DNA of 64,000 nucleotides from Streptomyces anulatus (GCF_000721175.1 NZ_JOEZ01000023.1:34305-98304), one strand, 5' to 3'. Counted from the stretch's first letter, positions 49,318-59,205 are shown. Notes: generated by a model from the sequence alone, not told the origin. Numbers and translations: made by a program.

Positions 49318-50817
49318 ATGACCGCCCTCGAACCGCGTGACGGCACCGATGCCGCGCGCCTTGCGCCGACCGGGACCGACGCCCCCTCCCCGGACCCGTT
49401 GTCCGACGTTCCGCTCGCGGCCGTCGAAGGGGTCCTCGGGCGCACCTACCGGGCGCTCAGCATCGGCATCGTCTCCGTCGTGTTCCTCATCGCGTTCGAG
49501 GCCACGGCGGTCGGCACGGCCATGCCGGTCGCCGCCCGTGAGCTGAACGGGATCCCCCTCTACGCGTTCGCCTTCTCCGCGTACTTCACCACCAGCCTCT
49601 TCGCCATGGTCCTCTCCGGGCAGTGGGCCGACCGGCGCGGACCGCTCCAGCCGCTCGCCACCGGGATCACCGCGTTCGGCGCCGGCCTGCTGCTCTCCGG
49701 GGCGGCCACCGGCATGTGGATCTTCATCGCGGGCCGGGCGGTCCAGGGCCTCGGCGGTGGGCTGGTGATCGTCGCCCTGTACGTGGTCATCGGGCGGGCC
49801 TACCCCGAGCGCATCCGGCCCGCGATCCTGGCCGCGTTCGCCGCGAGCTGGGTGATCCCCTCCGTCGTGGGGCCGCTCGCCTCCGGGACGGTGACCGAGC
49901 ACCTCGGCTGGCGCTGGGTGTTCGTCGGCATTCCTGTTCTCATCGTGATCCCGCTTGCCCTGGCCCTCCCGGCGATCCGGCGGACCGCCTCCGGGCCGGC
50001 GGATCCGGCCGCCGCCACCGAGCCGTACGACCGCCGCCGGATCCGGCTGGCCCTCGGGATCTCGGCCGGGGCGGGGCTGCTCCAGTACGCGGGGCAGGAG
50101 CTGAACTGGCTCGCCCTCCTGCCGGCCGCCCTCGGCGTCGCCCTGCTGGTGCCCGCCGTCCGCGGACTGCTGCCCACCGGGACCGTACGGGCGGGGCGCG
50201 GGCTGCCCTCGGTGGTCCTGCTGCGCGGGATCGCCGCCGGGTCGTTCATCGCCGCCGAGTCCTTCGTACCGCTGATGCTGGTCACCCAGCGCGGACTGTC
50301 CCCGACGATGGCCGGGCTCTCGCTGGCCGTGGGCGGGGCGACCTGGGCGCTCGGCTCGTTCGTACAGTCCCGGCCGCGCATGGAAGCGCACCGGGAGCGG
50401 CTGATGGTCGGCGGCATGGTGCTCGTCGCCGCCTCGATCGCCGTCGCGCCCTCCGTGCTGATCGAAGGGGTCCCCGTCTGGACCGTCGCCGTCGCCTGGG
50501 CCTTCGGCTGCTTCGGCATGGGCATGGTGATCGCTTCCACCAGCGTGCTGCTGCTGAAGCTCTCGGCCCCCGAGGAGGCGGGCTCCAACTCCGCCGCCCT
50601 CCAGATCTCCGACGGGCTCTCCAACGTGCTCCTCCTGGCCACCGGCGGGGCGGCCTTCGCCGCGCTCGGCGGCGGCGCGGTGGGCGCGGCCGCGCACGGG
50701 GCGGTGGAGGCCGGAGCCTCCGGCTCGCACCCGGGCGCGTTCGCCGCCGTGTTCCTGCCGATGGCGGGGGTGGCGGTGGTGGGGGCGTGGGTGGCGACCC
50801 GTGTGCGCGAGCGGTAG
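49318..50817 (+). CDS. MFS drug-resistance-type transporter
   Basis: A 499-residue, about 14-helix MFS protein of the DHA2 type: IVSVVFLIAFEATAVGTAMP, GQWADRRGPLQPL (motif A), AGRAVQGLGGGLVIVAL (motif B/C region). Probably a proton-driven exporter; substrate unknown. TACGCT (49306-49311) lies 6 nt before the ATG, so it is probably leaderless. Its TAG stop shares a base with the GTG of the Doc-like fragment behind it. Confidence 0.88.
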   Translation: MTALEPRDGTDAARLAPTGTDAPSPDPLSDVPLAAVEGVLGRTYRALSIGIVSVVFLIAFEATAVGTAMPVAARELNGIPLYAFAFSAYFTTSLFAMVLSGQWADRRGPLQPLATGITAFGAGLLLSGAATGMWIFIAGRAVQGLGGGLVIVALYVVIGRAYPERIRPAILAAFAASWVIPSVVGPLASGTVTEHLGWRWVFVGIPVLIVIPLALALPAIRRTASGPADPAAATEPYDRRRIRLALGISAGAGLLQYAGQELNWLALLPAALGVALLVPAVRGLLPTGTVRAGRGLPSVVLLRGIAAGSFIAAESFVPLMLVTQRGLSPTMAGLSLAVGGATWALGSFVQSRPRMEAHRERLMVGGMVLVAASIAVAPSVLIEGVPVWTVAVAWAFGCFGMGMVIASTSVLLLKLSAPEEAGSNSAALQISDGLSNVLLLATGGAAFAALGGGAVGAAAHGAVEAGASGSHPGAFAAVFLPMAGVAVVGAWVATRVRER

Positions 50818-50960
50818 TGTTCCTCGACTTCAACGGGACCGACATGGCCGAGGTCGACCAGGACGAGGCGTACAAACTCGTCATAGAGGTGGCCATGGGC
50901 GGCCTTGAGGATGTGGACCAGATCGCAGGGCGGCTGAGAGCGCTGCACGACGCGATGTGA
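50817..50960 (+). pseudogene. C-terminal fragment of a Doc/Fic-family toxin
   Basis: 47 codons: VFLDFNGTDMAEVDQDEAYK, then VIEVAMGGLEDVDQIAGRLR. This matches the C-terminal end of death-on-curing toxins (FLDxNG...DEAYxLVxxVA). The catalytic HPFxDGNKR segment is absent and no Phd-type antitoxin is nearby. It may still be translated as a short orphan from the GTG overlapping the MFS stop. Confidence 0.72.
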
Positions 50961-51116
50961 GCACTGTCTCCTCCGGCACCGGCGCGGCTCGTTCGTGGCG
51001 GGTTCCAACCGGGCCCCCGGTAGGGTGGCCCGGTTGTCGTATCGCGGGCCGGGACGCACCGGCCCGGTCCGGTGCCGACAGCGACCCACGTACCCGAGAG
51101 CCCCGAACCGGAGACC

Positions 51117-52901
51117 GTGACTACTACCACCGCCTCCCACCACCTCTCACCCGCCTTTCCCGGCCGCGCCCCCTGGGGCACCGCCGGCAAGCTGCGAGCC
51201 TGGCAGCAGGGCGCCATGGAGAGGTACGTCCAGGAGCAGCCACGCGACTTCCTCGCCGTCGCGACGCCCGGCGCAGGCAAGACCACCTTCGCGCTGACCC
51301 TCGCGTCATGGCTGCTGCACCACCATGTCGTGCAGCAGATCACCGTCGTCGCCCCGACCGAGCACCTCAAGAAGCAGTGGGCGGAGGCGGCCGCGCGGAT
51401 AGGGATCAAACTCGATCCCGACTACAGCGCAGGGCCGCTGAGCAAGGACTACCACGGGGTCGCCGTGACGTACGCCGGTGTCGGCGTCCGCCCGATGCTG
51501 CACCGCAACCGCTGCGAGCAGCGCAAGACGCTCGTGATCCTCGACGAGATCCACCACGCCGGTGACTCGAAGTCCTGGGGCGAGGCCTGCCAGGAGGCGT
51601 TCGACCCGGCGACCCGGCGGCTCGCGCTGACCGGTACGCCGTTCCGGTCGGACACCAACCCGATCCCCTTCGTCGCGTACGAGGAGGGCAACGACGGCAT
51701 CCGCCGCTCCTCCGCCGACTACACCTACGGCTACGGCAACGCGCTCGCCGACGGCGTCGTCCGCCCGGTCATCTTCCTCAGCTACAGCGGCAACATGCGC
51801 TGGCGCACCAAGGCCGGCGACGAGATCGCGGCCCGGCTCGGCGAGCCGATGACCAAGGACGCCATCGGGCAGGCCTGGCGCACCGCGCTGGCGCCCACCG
51901 GCGAGTGGATCCCCAACGTGCTCTCCGCCGCCGACAAGCGGCTCACCGAGGTCCGCAAGGGCATCCCCGACGCGGGCGGGCTCGTCATCGCGACCGACCA
52001 GGACTCGGCACGCGCGTACGCCAAGATCCTCAAGAAGGTCACCGGCGAGACGCCGACCGTCGTCCTCTCCGACGAGAAGGCCGCCTCCAAGAAGATCGAC
52101 AAGTTCAGCGCGGACGAGTCGCGCTGGATGGTCGCGGTGCGGATGGTGTCGGAGGGGGTGGACGTGCCGCGGCTCGCCGTCGGCGTGTACGCGACCACGA
52201 TCTCGACGCCCCTCTTCTTCGCCCAGGCCGTGGGCCGCTTCGTGCGGTCCCGCAGGCGCGGTGAGACGGCCTCCGTCTTCGTACCGACGATCCCGATGCT
52301 CCTCGACTTCGCCAACGAGATGGAGGTCGAGCGCGACCACGTCCTCGACAAACCGAAGAAGGGAAGCGACGAGGAGAACCCGTTCTCCGAGGAGGACAAG
52401 CTCCTCGCCGACGCGGAGAAGCTGGAGGACGAGGAGACCGAGGAGCAGCTGCCCTTCGAGGCGCTGGAGTCCGACGCCGTCTTCGACCGGGTGCTGTACG
52501 ACGGCGCCGAGTTCGGCATGCAGGCCCACCCCGGTTCCGAGGAGGAGCAGGACTACCTCGGCATCCCGGGGCTCCTCGAACCGGACCAGGTCCAGCTGCT
52601 CCTCCAGAAGCGGCAGAGCCGGCAGATCGCGCACAGTCGCCAGAAGCCGGCCTCGGAGGCCGACCTGCTGGAGAAGCCGGCCGACGCCCGGCCCGTGGTC
52701 ACCCACAAGCAGTTGCTGAGCCTGCGCAAGCAGCTCAACACGATGGTCTCCGCCTACACCCACCAGAGCGGCAAGCCCCACGGTGTCATCCACACCGAGC
52801 TCCGCCGGGTCTGCGGCGGCCCGCCGAGCGCCGAGGCGACGGCCCACCAGATCCAGCAGCGCATCGTGAAGGTCCAGGAGTGGGCCACCCGGATGACGTG
52901 A
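51117..52901 (+). CDS. DEAD/DEAH-box helicase (SF2)
   Basis: About 594 residues. Motif I is ATPGAGKTTFA, motif II DEIHHAG, motif III LTGTPFRSD and motif VI AQAVGRFVRSRRRG, and RAWQQGAMERY is a Q-type lead. The architecture is like XPB/restriction-type SF2 helicases. The C-terminal half has an acidic stretch (EDEETEEQLPFE). DNA versus RNA substrate is undetermined. GTG 51117 has a near GGAG; GTG 51072 would add 15 residues. Confidence 0.87.
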   Translation: MTTTTASHHLSPAFPGRAPWGTAGKLRAWQQGAMERYVQEQPRDFLAVATPGAGKTTFALTLASWLLHHHVVQQITVVAPTEHLKKQWAEAAARIGIKLDPDYSAGPLSKDYHGVAVTYAGVGVRPMLHRNRCEQRKTLVILDEIHHAGDSKSWGEACQEAFDPATRRLALTGTPFRSDTNPIPFVAYEEGNDGIRRSSADYTYGYGNALADGVVRPVIFLSYSGNMRWRTKAGDEIAARLGEPMTKDAIGQAWRTALAPTGEWIPNVLSAADKRLTEVRKGIPDAGGLVIATDQDSARAYAKILKKVTGETPTVVLSDEKAASKKIDKFSADESRWMVAVRMVSEGVDVPRLAVGVYATTISTPLFFAQAVGRFVRSRRRGETASVFVPTIPMLLDFANEMEVERDHVLDKPKKGSDEENPFSEEDKLLADAEKLEDEETEEQLPFEALESDAVFDRVLYDGAEFGMQAHPGSEEEQDYLGIPGLLEPDQVQLLLQKRQSRQIAHSRQKPASEADLLEKPADARPVVTHKQLLSLRKQLNTMVSAYTHQSGKPHGVIHTELRRVCGGPPSAEATAHQIQQRIVKVQEWATRMT

Positions 52902-52934
52902 TCCCGGATCCCGGTGGCATTGCGGCTTCGTCGG

Positions 52935-52964
52935 CCCGTACGGAGGTTCCTCTCCCGTACGGGC
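52935..52964 (+). terminator. Terminator after helicase gene
   Basis: GCCCGTACGG (52935-52944) with CCGTACGGGC (52955-52964), a perfect 10-bp stem, 33 nt past the stop. Confidence 0.75.
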
Positions 52965-53033
52965 GGACGGCCGTCCGGGCGGACGGCTGCTCCGGGCGGA
53001 CGGCCGTCCGGGCGGACGGCTTCTCCGGGCGGC
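52961..53033 (+). repeat. 33-bp tandem repeat, 2.2 copies
   Basis: Units 52961-52993 and 52994-53026 differ at one base; a partial third starts at 53027. Each unit holds the palindrome GGACGGCCGTCC. The wider gap 52902-53431 also has GTGTCGTGACAC (53132-53143) and no convincing gene. Confidence 0.85.
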
Positions 53034-53431
53034 GAGGCGGCGCTTCCGGGAGGCGGGTCCGGCAAATTTCTCCGGTGGCCGTTCACAGACTGTTAACGCC
53101 GGCTCACATCCGTGGACATGCGGCCCGGGCGGTGTCGTGACACGTGAACGCGCGTAGATGTTCGCTTACCGGACGCCGTCCCGCTGACCGGCCCTTATGT
53201 GCGGGCCGTGCCGCGGCCCCGTGTCCGGAGACCGGATTCTGGACGAGTACTTCCGCTGAGCGGACTGGATCGCTACTGTCCCCGGCATATGAACGCCCCG
53301 TGGCAACGCCGCCGCGGAGCGCAGCCGGTGCCTTGCCAGACCGGCGGCCTCTCCGTGCGTCGCCGCTGGGACCGGCGTCGCAACCGCCGGAGCAGGACCG
53401 TCGTCGCTCACCCCGAAGAGGAGAGGGCGTC

Positions 53432-54076
53432 GTGACAGCGGAGACTTCCCAGACGCTCGACCGAGGGCTGCGTGTCCTCAAACTGCTCGCCGACACCGAT
53501 CACGGCCTGACCGTCACCGAGTTGTCCAACAAGCTCGGGGTCAACCGGACCGTCGTCTACCGTCTGCTCGCCACCCTGGAGCAGCACGCCCTGGTGCGCC
53601 GTGACCTGGGCGGCCGCGCCCGGGTCGGCCTCGGTGTGCTGCGGCTCGGCCGCCAGGTGCACCCGCTCGTCCGGGAAGCCGCGCTGCCCGCGCTGCGCTC
53701 CCTGGCCGAGGACATAGGGGCCACCGCCCACCTCACGCTCGTCGACGGCAGCGACGCCCTCGCGGTCGCGGTGGTCGAGCCCACCTGGACCGACTACCAC
53801 GTCGCCTACCGGGCCGGCTTCCGCCACCCGCTGGACCGGGGCGCGGCGGGCCGGGCCATCCTGTCCGCCCGCCGGACGACGGAGTCCGGGCACCCCGGCT
53901 ACACCCTCACCCACGGCGAACTCGAAGCCGGGGCCAGCGGGGCGGCCGCGCCCCTGGTCGGGGTCTCGGGCGTGGAGGGCAGCGTGGGTGTCGTCATGCT
54001 CGCCGACGCCGTACCGGAACGGGTCGGGCCCCGCGTGCTCGACGCCGCCCGGGAAGTGGCCGACGCGCTGCGGTAA
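53432..54076 (+). CDS. IclR family transcriptional regulator
   Basis: A 214-residue protein. The N-terminal winged helix is at about 5-65 (LDRGLRVLKLLADTDHGLTV, LSNKLGVNRTVVYRLLATLE). The C-terminal IclR effector domain is shorter than usual but has AGFRHPLDRGAAGRAIL. GTG 53432 is preceded by GAGGAGAGGG. The target is not evident; the next gene has its own leaderless promoter. Confidence 0.87.
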   Translation: MTAETSQTLDRGLRVLKLLADTDHGLTVTELSNKLGVNRTVVYRLLATLEQHALVRRDLGGRARVGLGVLRLGRQVHPLVREAALPALRSLAEDIGATAHLTLVDGSDALAVAVVEPTWTDYHVAYRAGFRHPLDRGAAGRAILSARRTTESGHPGYTLTHGELEAGASGAAAPLVGVSGVEGSVGVVMLADAVPERVGPRVLDAAREVADALR

Positions 54077-54176
54077 GCGCGTCACGGGACGGAAGCGTCA
54101 CGGGACGGAAGCGCGCCGGGCGCGGAAGCGCGTCACGGGACGGAAGCGCGCCGGGCGCGGAAGCGCGCCGGGCGTG
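54077..54176 (+). repeat. Degenerate 16-18 bp tandem repeats, about 6 copies
   Basis: Two alternating unit types, GCGTCACGGGACGGAA and GCGCGCCGGGCGCGGAA, are arranged head to tail between the IclR stop and the next gene. Confidence 0.8.
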
Positions 54177-54248
54177 CCCTCGCGGAGGCGGCGAGGGCGG
54201 CGTACGCCTGGCGCGTTCCCGGTCCGGCGCGCCGGTTAGATTGGGTGC

Positions 54249-55037
54249 GTGCTCTCTCGCCTTTCGCGCCCCCGCGTCCTCGCCATCTGCGCGCTGCCCG
54301 TCCTCGCCCTGTTCGGTACGGTGGCCCTCGCGCCGCTCCCGTTCACCCTGGCGCGGCCGGGGGTGACCGCGGACGTGCTCGGCAAGGACGACGGTCGGCC
54401 GGTGATCACCATCACCGGCGCCGAGACCCGGCCGGCCGACGGGCAGCTGCGGATGACGACGATCCTGGCCACCGGGCCGAAGGCGGACGTCCGGATCGGC
54501 GAGGTGGTCGACGGCTGGTTCCGCGACGACCGTGCGGTCATGCCGCGCGACTCCGTCTACCCCACCGGCGGCTCCGAGAAGGAGATCGAGAAGCACAACC
54601 TCGACGACATGAAGGAGTCGCAGAACGTCGCCGTCGACGCCGCCCTGAACTACCTGGACCGCGAACCCGGTTCGATGCGGGTCGAGGTGGACCTCGGCGA
54701 CATCGGCGGCCCGAGCGCCGGGCTCTTCCTCTCCCTCGGCATCATCGACAAGCTCGACGGCAACGGCTCCGGCGGCGGCCTCGCCGGCGGCCGCACCATC
54801 GCCGGTACGGGAACGATCACCGCGGACGGCAAGGTCGGCGCGGTCGGCGGGGTGTCGATGAAGACGCAGGCCGCCCACCGCGACGGGGCGACCGTCTTCC
54901 TCGTCCCGAAGGCCGAGTGCGCTCAGGCGGAGGCCGAGCGGCCCGACGGGCTGCGGATCGTGCCCGTCTCCACGCTGAAGGACGCGGTCGGCTCGCTCAA
55001 GGCCCTGGAGACGGGCGGGAAGGTGCCGAGCTGCTGA
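54249..55037 (+). CDS. YlbL-like PDZ/Lon-type membrane protease
   Basis: A 262-residue protein. An N-terminal membrane anchor is at about 8-30. A reduced PDZ-like region is about 40-110. The Lon S16 protease fold is at about 125-250, with the nucleophile Ser in GGPSAGLFLSLG and the Lys in VGGVSMKTQAA. The catalytic domain is extracytoplasmic. TAGATT (54237-54242) lies 6 nt before GTG 54249 (leaderless). Its last 41 bp overlap the convergent MFS gene. Confidence 0.88.
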   Translation: MLSRLSRPRVLAICALPVLALFGTVALAPLPFTLARPGVTADVLGKDDGRPVITITGAETRPADGQLRMTTILATGPKADVRIGEVVDGWFRDDRAVMPRDSVYPTGGSEKEIEKHNLDDMKESQNVAVDAALNYLDREPGSMRVEVDLGDIGGPSAGLFLSLGIIDKLDGNGSGGGLAGGRTIAGTGTITADGKVGAVGGVSMKTQAAHRDGATVFLVPKAECAQAEAERPDGLRIVPVSTLKDAVGSLKALETGGKVPSC

Positions 55038-56427
55038 CCTGCGGCGGCACGGGCCGCTCGGACCGCTTCCCGGCCTCGTCCGTCTTCCCGCTCTCCCCTC
55101 TCTTCCCGGTCTCCTCGGTCCTCCCTGTCTTCCGTGTCTCGTCGGTCTCCTCGGTCGCCGCCTCCGGCGTCCCGTCCCGCGCCCCTGCCCCGTCCTCCGC
55201 CTCCGGCGCGTCGTCCAGCGTGCGCCAGGACGGGAACACCAGCGGGCTCAGCGTGGCCAGGAAGTAGATCCCGCCCATCGCCAGCAGCGCCCCCGTCGCC
55301 CCCGCGCCCTCCACCAGCAGCCCCGCCGCGAGCCCGCCCAGCGGCATCGCGAACTCGCAGCCCGCCGTCAGCGCCCCCGAGACCCGGCTGCGCAGCCGGT
55401 CCGGCACACGCTCGTAGATCACCGTCGTCAGGATCGGGTTCAGCACGCCGCCCGCGATCCCGCCCAGCAGCATCGTCACCGCGAGCGGAAGCGTCGTCCC
55501 GGTCACCGCGGCCACCAGGTACCTCGGAGCTCCGCACAGGATCACGCACACCGTGAACACCGCCCGCCGCGGGAAGCGGTGCCCCACCGCCCCGTACAGC
55601 AGGGCCCCCACCAGACCGCCGGCCCCGAGCGTCGCGGTGAGCAGTCCGATGGCGGTCGCGCCGCCCAGCTCGCCCTCGGCGTGCACGGGGAGCAGCACCG
55701 CGTTCCAGCCCTGGTCGGTGCCGTTCATGAGCATCACCATGATCACGACCGACAGCAGCAGCCGGTTGCCCAGCAAGTGGGCGTATCCCTCGCGGAGTTC
55801 GCAGCCGTAGGTGCGCAGCGAGACCGGGGCCTCGGCCTTCTGCGGTTCGGCCGCGCGCACTCCCCGTACCCCCACGGCGATCAGCAGGGCGGACATCCCG
55901 AACGTCGCCGCGTCCAGCAGCAGGACCGTCTCCGCGCCGACGAGGGCGATGAGGACACCGGCGAGCGCCGCGCCGGCCATCCGGGCCCCGCGCGAGACCG
56001 CGTCGAAGAGGCTGGCGGCCCGGGGGAGTGTGGTGCCGGCGTGCTCGGCGAGGTCCGGGATCAGGACGTAGCGCGCCGTGTTTCCCGGGGTGTGGGCGAA
56101 CCCGTTGAGCGCCATCAGCGCGCACAGCATCCAGAAGTCGAGGGCGCCGGCGAAGTGCAGCAGCGGGATCGCGGCGATGGCCGACGCGCACACGGCGTCG
56201 GACGCGATGGCGGTCCGGCGGCGGCCGATGCGGTCGATGACCGGTCCGCCGATCAGGGCGGCGACGACGATCGGGAGGGTCGCGCAGAAGGCGACGAGCC
56301 CGGCCCGGCCCGCGCTGCCGGTGGTCTCCAGGACGAACCAGGGGACACCGATCAGGGTCAGTGAAGTGCCTGCGGTGGATATGGAGTTGGCCGCGAGCGT
56401 GGCGGCGAGCGGGGTGCGGTGCCCCAT
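54997..56427 (-). CDS. MFS exporter controlled by ArsR-type regulator
   Basis: A 476-residue, 12-helix MFS protein (NSISTAGTSLTLIGVPWFVL, GGPVIDRIGRRRTAI). It resembles macrolide-efflux-type MFS proteins. The last about 65 residues are a charged repeat-like tail (ETDETRKTGRTEETGKRGES) that overlaps the neighbouring protease gene. RBS GGGGGAG. It sits downstream of an ArsR-family regulator and a small gene in the same direction, so it is probably regulator-controlled efflux. Substrate unknown. Confidence 0.85.
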   Translation of the reverse strand: MGHRTPLAATLAANSISTAGTSLTLIGVPWFVLETTGSAGRAGLVAFCATLPIVVAALIGGPVIDRIGRRRTAIASDAVCASAIAAIPLLHFAGALDFWMLCALMALNGFAHTPGNTARYVLIPDLAEHAGTTLPRAASLFDAVSRGARMAGAALAGVLIALVGAETVLLLDAATFGMSALLIAVGVRGVRAAEPQKAEAPVSLRTYGCELREGYAHLLGNRLLLSVVIMVMLMNGTDQGWNAVLLPVHAEGELGGATAIGLLTATLGAGGLVGALLYGAVGHRFPRRAVFTVCVILCGAPRYLVAAVTGTTLPLAVTMLLGGIAGGVLNPILTTVIYERVPDRLRSRVSGALTAGCEFAMPLGGLAAGLLVEGAGATGALLAMGGIYFLATLSPLVFPSWRTLDDAPEAEDGAGARDGTPEAATEETDETRKTGRTEETGKRGESGKTDEAGKRSERPVPPQVSSSAPSRPSPGP

Positions 56428-56452
56428 GGTGCTGTCTCCCCCGAGTCGATGG

Positions 56453-56647
56453 TCACGCCGGGTGGAGGACGCCGGCGCGGGGCGCGGTCGTCTCCCGGCT
56501 CTGGGCCGTCAGCCGCAGGCCGACCTCGACCAGGGTCCAGCCGACCCGGGTGCGCAGGCTGGTGCGGGGGAGGCGGAACGCCGTTGCCTCGCGGTGGAGT
56601 TCGGCCGCGCGGGTGGTGTGCAGGAGGTGGTGTACGTCGGCGTGCAT
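56453..56647 (-). CDS. Small hypothetical protein
   Basis: 64 residues (MHADVHHLLHTTRAAELHRE at the start, then TRVGWTLVEVGLRLTAQSR), with AAGGGA as a ribosome binding site upstream of ATG 56647. It fits between the ArsR and MFS genes with short gaps. Family unknown; weakly hydrophobic helix in the middle. It could be a real small protein of this operon. Confidence 0.5.
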   Translation of the reverse strand: MHADVHHLLHTTRAAELHREATAFRLPRTSLRTRVGWTLVEVGLRLTAQSRETTAPRAGVLHPA

Positions 56648-56690
56648 AAGGCGATTCCCTTCATGCGGTGGGTTGTCGGCGGCGTGGCGC

Positions 56691-57314
56691 TCATTCGGAG
56701 GGGCGCGGGAAGACGTGCAGGTGGGTCCGGACGGTGGCGGATCCCTCGGTGTCCTCGGGGATGATGTCGCGGTAGCTCTCCATCAGCGCCTGGACCTTCC
56801 CGGACAGCTCCAGCGCGAGCTCCGGGGTGAGGCGCAGTTTGAAGTCGCTCAGGTCCCAGCTCCGCTGCCACTCCTCCGGCCAGTCGCCCATCGTGCCCAG
56901 CCAGGTGTTCAGCTCCTGGGCGTGCGCGGTGGCCGTCTCGTGCAGGACGAAGTCGATGGCCCCGCGCACCTCCGGGTCGGCGTGCGTCCGGAAGTCCGTG
57001 GTTTCGAACATCGAGCCGTCGTGCACCGACCGCCACCAGCGCTCGCGGCCCTTGCCCAGCTCCGGGGCGTCCTCGACCAGTCCGCTCTCCGCCAGCCGGC
57101 GCAGGTGGTAACTGGTCGCTCCGCTGGACTCGCCCAGCCGGTCGCCGAGCTTGGAAGCGGTGGCCGGGCCGAACTCGCGCAGCGTGTTCAGCAGCCGGAG
57201 CCGCAGAGGGTGCGCGATCGCACGGAGGGTGCGGGCGTCGACGTTGTGTATGCGGTGGTCGGTTCCGTCGCGACGGAAGGGGCGCGGGTCGTTCTCGTTG
57301 TCACTGTCCGGCAT
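56691..57314 (-). CDS. ArsR/HTH_20-type transcriptional regulator
   Basis: A 207-residue protein. The winged helix is at about 25-95 (TLRAIAHPLRLRLLNTLREF, SSGATSYHLRRLAESGLVED), with a C-terminal helical domain as in HTH_20 repressors of MFS pumps. On the minus strand TACTGT lies 6 nt before ATG 57314, so it is leaderless. GCAAAG-type repeats cover the promoter and suggest autoregulation. Confidence 0.87.
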   Translation of the reverse strand: MPDSDNENDPRPFRRDGTDHRIHNVDARTLRAIAHPLRLRLLNTLREFGPATASKLGDRLGESSGATSYHLRRLAESGLVEDAPELGKGRERWWRSVHDGSMFETTDFRTHADPEVRGAIDFVLHETATAHAQELNTWLGTMGDWPEEWQRSWDLSDFKLRLTPELALELSGKVQALMESYRDIIPEDTEGSATVRTHLHVFPRPSE

Positions 57315-57331
57315 GCTTCGACAGTAGAGAT

Positions 57332-57347
57332 GCAAAGAAGGCTTTGC
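57332..57347 (-). promoter_or_regulatory. ArsR operator 1
   Basis: GCAAAG-AAGG-CTTTGC, a perfect 6-bp dyad just upstream of the -10 (57321-57326, minus) of the regulator. Confidence 0.65.
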
Positions 57348-57355
57348 AAGGCTTT

Positions 57356-57379
57356 TTTGCAACGAGGTCTTTGCAACGA
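57356..57379 (-). promoter_or_regulatory. Direct repeats upstream of arsR-type gene
   Basis: TTTGCAACGA occurs twice, at 57356-57365 and 57370-57379, with a 14-bp period. Related to the GCAAAG motif of operator 1. Confidence 0.55.
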
Positions 57380-57442
57380 TCCACATCCCGTACCCGGGTC
57401 AGGTTGAGGCGCTTCAGGGCCGCGCCCTCCCGAGCCCTTCGC

Positions 57443-57916
57443 TCAGTCGGTGTCCTCGGCCGCCTGTTCCACCAGCGGGATGATCCGCAGCGGAACCGGG
57501 TTCTCCATGACGATCGCCGTGGAGGCCCGGACAATGCCACCAAATCCGACGACCCGGTCGATCACCCGCTGAAGATCGGCGTTGGAGCGGGCGACGAGCC
57601 GGCACAGCATGTCGCCGTGCCCGGTGGTGGTGTGCAGCTCCAGCACTTCCGGTACGCCGCCCAAATGGGCCCGTACGTCGGCCCCTTGGCCCTGCTTGAT
57701 CTCCAGAGTGGCGAACGCGGTGACCGGATAGCCGAGTGCCGCCGGGTCCACGTCGGGGCCGAACCCCCGGATGACGCCATTCGACTGAAGGCGGTCCAGC
57801 CGCGCCTGCACGGTCCCGCGCGCCACCCCCAGCCGCCGGGATGCTTCGAGGACGCCGATCCGCGGTTCGCGCGCCAGGAGCACGATGAGCCGCCCGTCCA
57901 GATGATCGATCGCCAT
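57443..57916 (-). CDS. Lrp/AsnC family regulator
   Basis: A 157-residue protein: AIDHLDGRLIVLLAREPRIG, then SRRLGVARGTVQARLDRL as the helix-turn-helix, followed by a RAM ligand-binding domain (ALGYPVTAFATLEIKQG). It is divergent from hpd across 122 bp, a conserved pairing, so it probably controls tyrosine catabolism in response to an aromatic amino acid (inference). ATG 57916 is preceded by AAGGTGGAG; GTG 57937 is an alternative. Confidence 0.88.
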   Translation of the reverse strand: MAIDHLDGRLIVLLAREPRIGVLEASRRLGVARGTVQARLDRLQSNGVIRGFGPDVDPAALGYPVTAFATLEIKQGQGADVRAHLGGVPEVLELHTTTGHGDMLCRLVARSNADLQRVIDRVVGFGGIVRASTAIVMENPVPLRIIPLVEQAAEDTD

Positions 57917-57953
57917 GACTCCACCTTCGATGGTCACCCTGTACAGATAGTGC

Positions 57954-57966
57954 CGCCATCATGGCG
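57954..57966. promoter_or_regulatory. Palindrome between lrp and hpd
   Basis: CGCCAT-C-ATGGCG, a perfect 13-bp dyad in the divergent intergenic region; candidate Lrp or other operator. Confidence 0.45.
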
Positions 57967-57984
57967 ATCCACTGGGCATATTGA

Positions 57985-59184
<1,200 letters not shown>

Positions 59185-59205
59185 CCCGCGTCTCCCACGC
59201 AGAAC

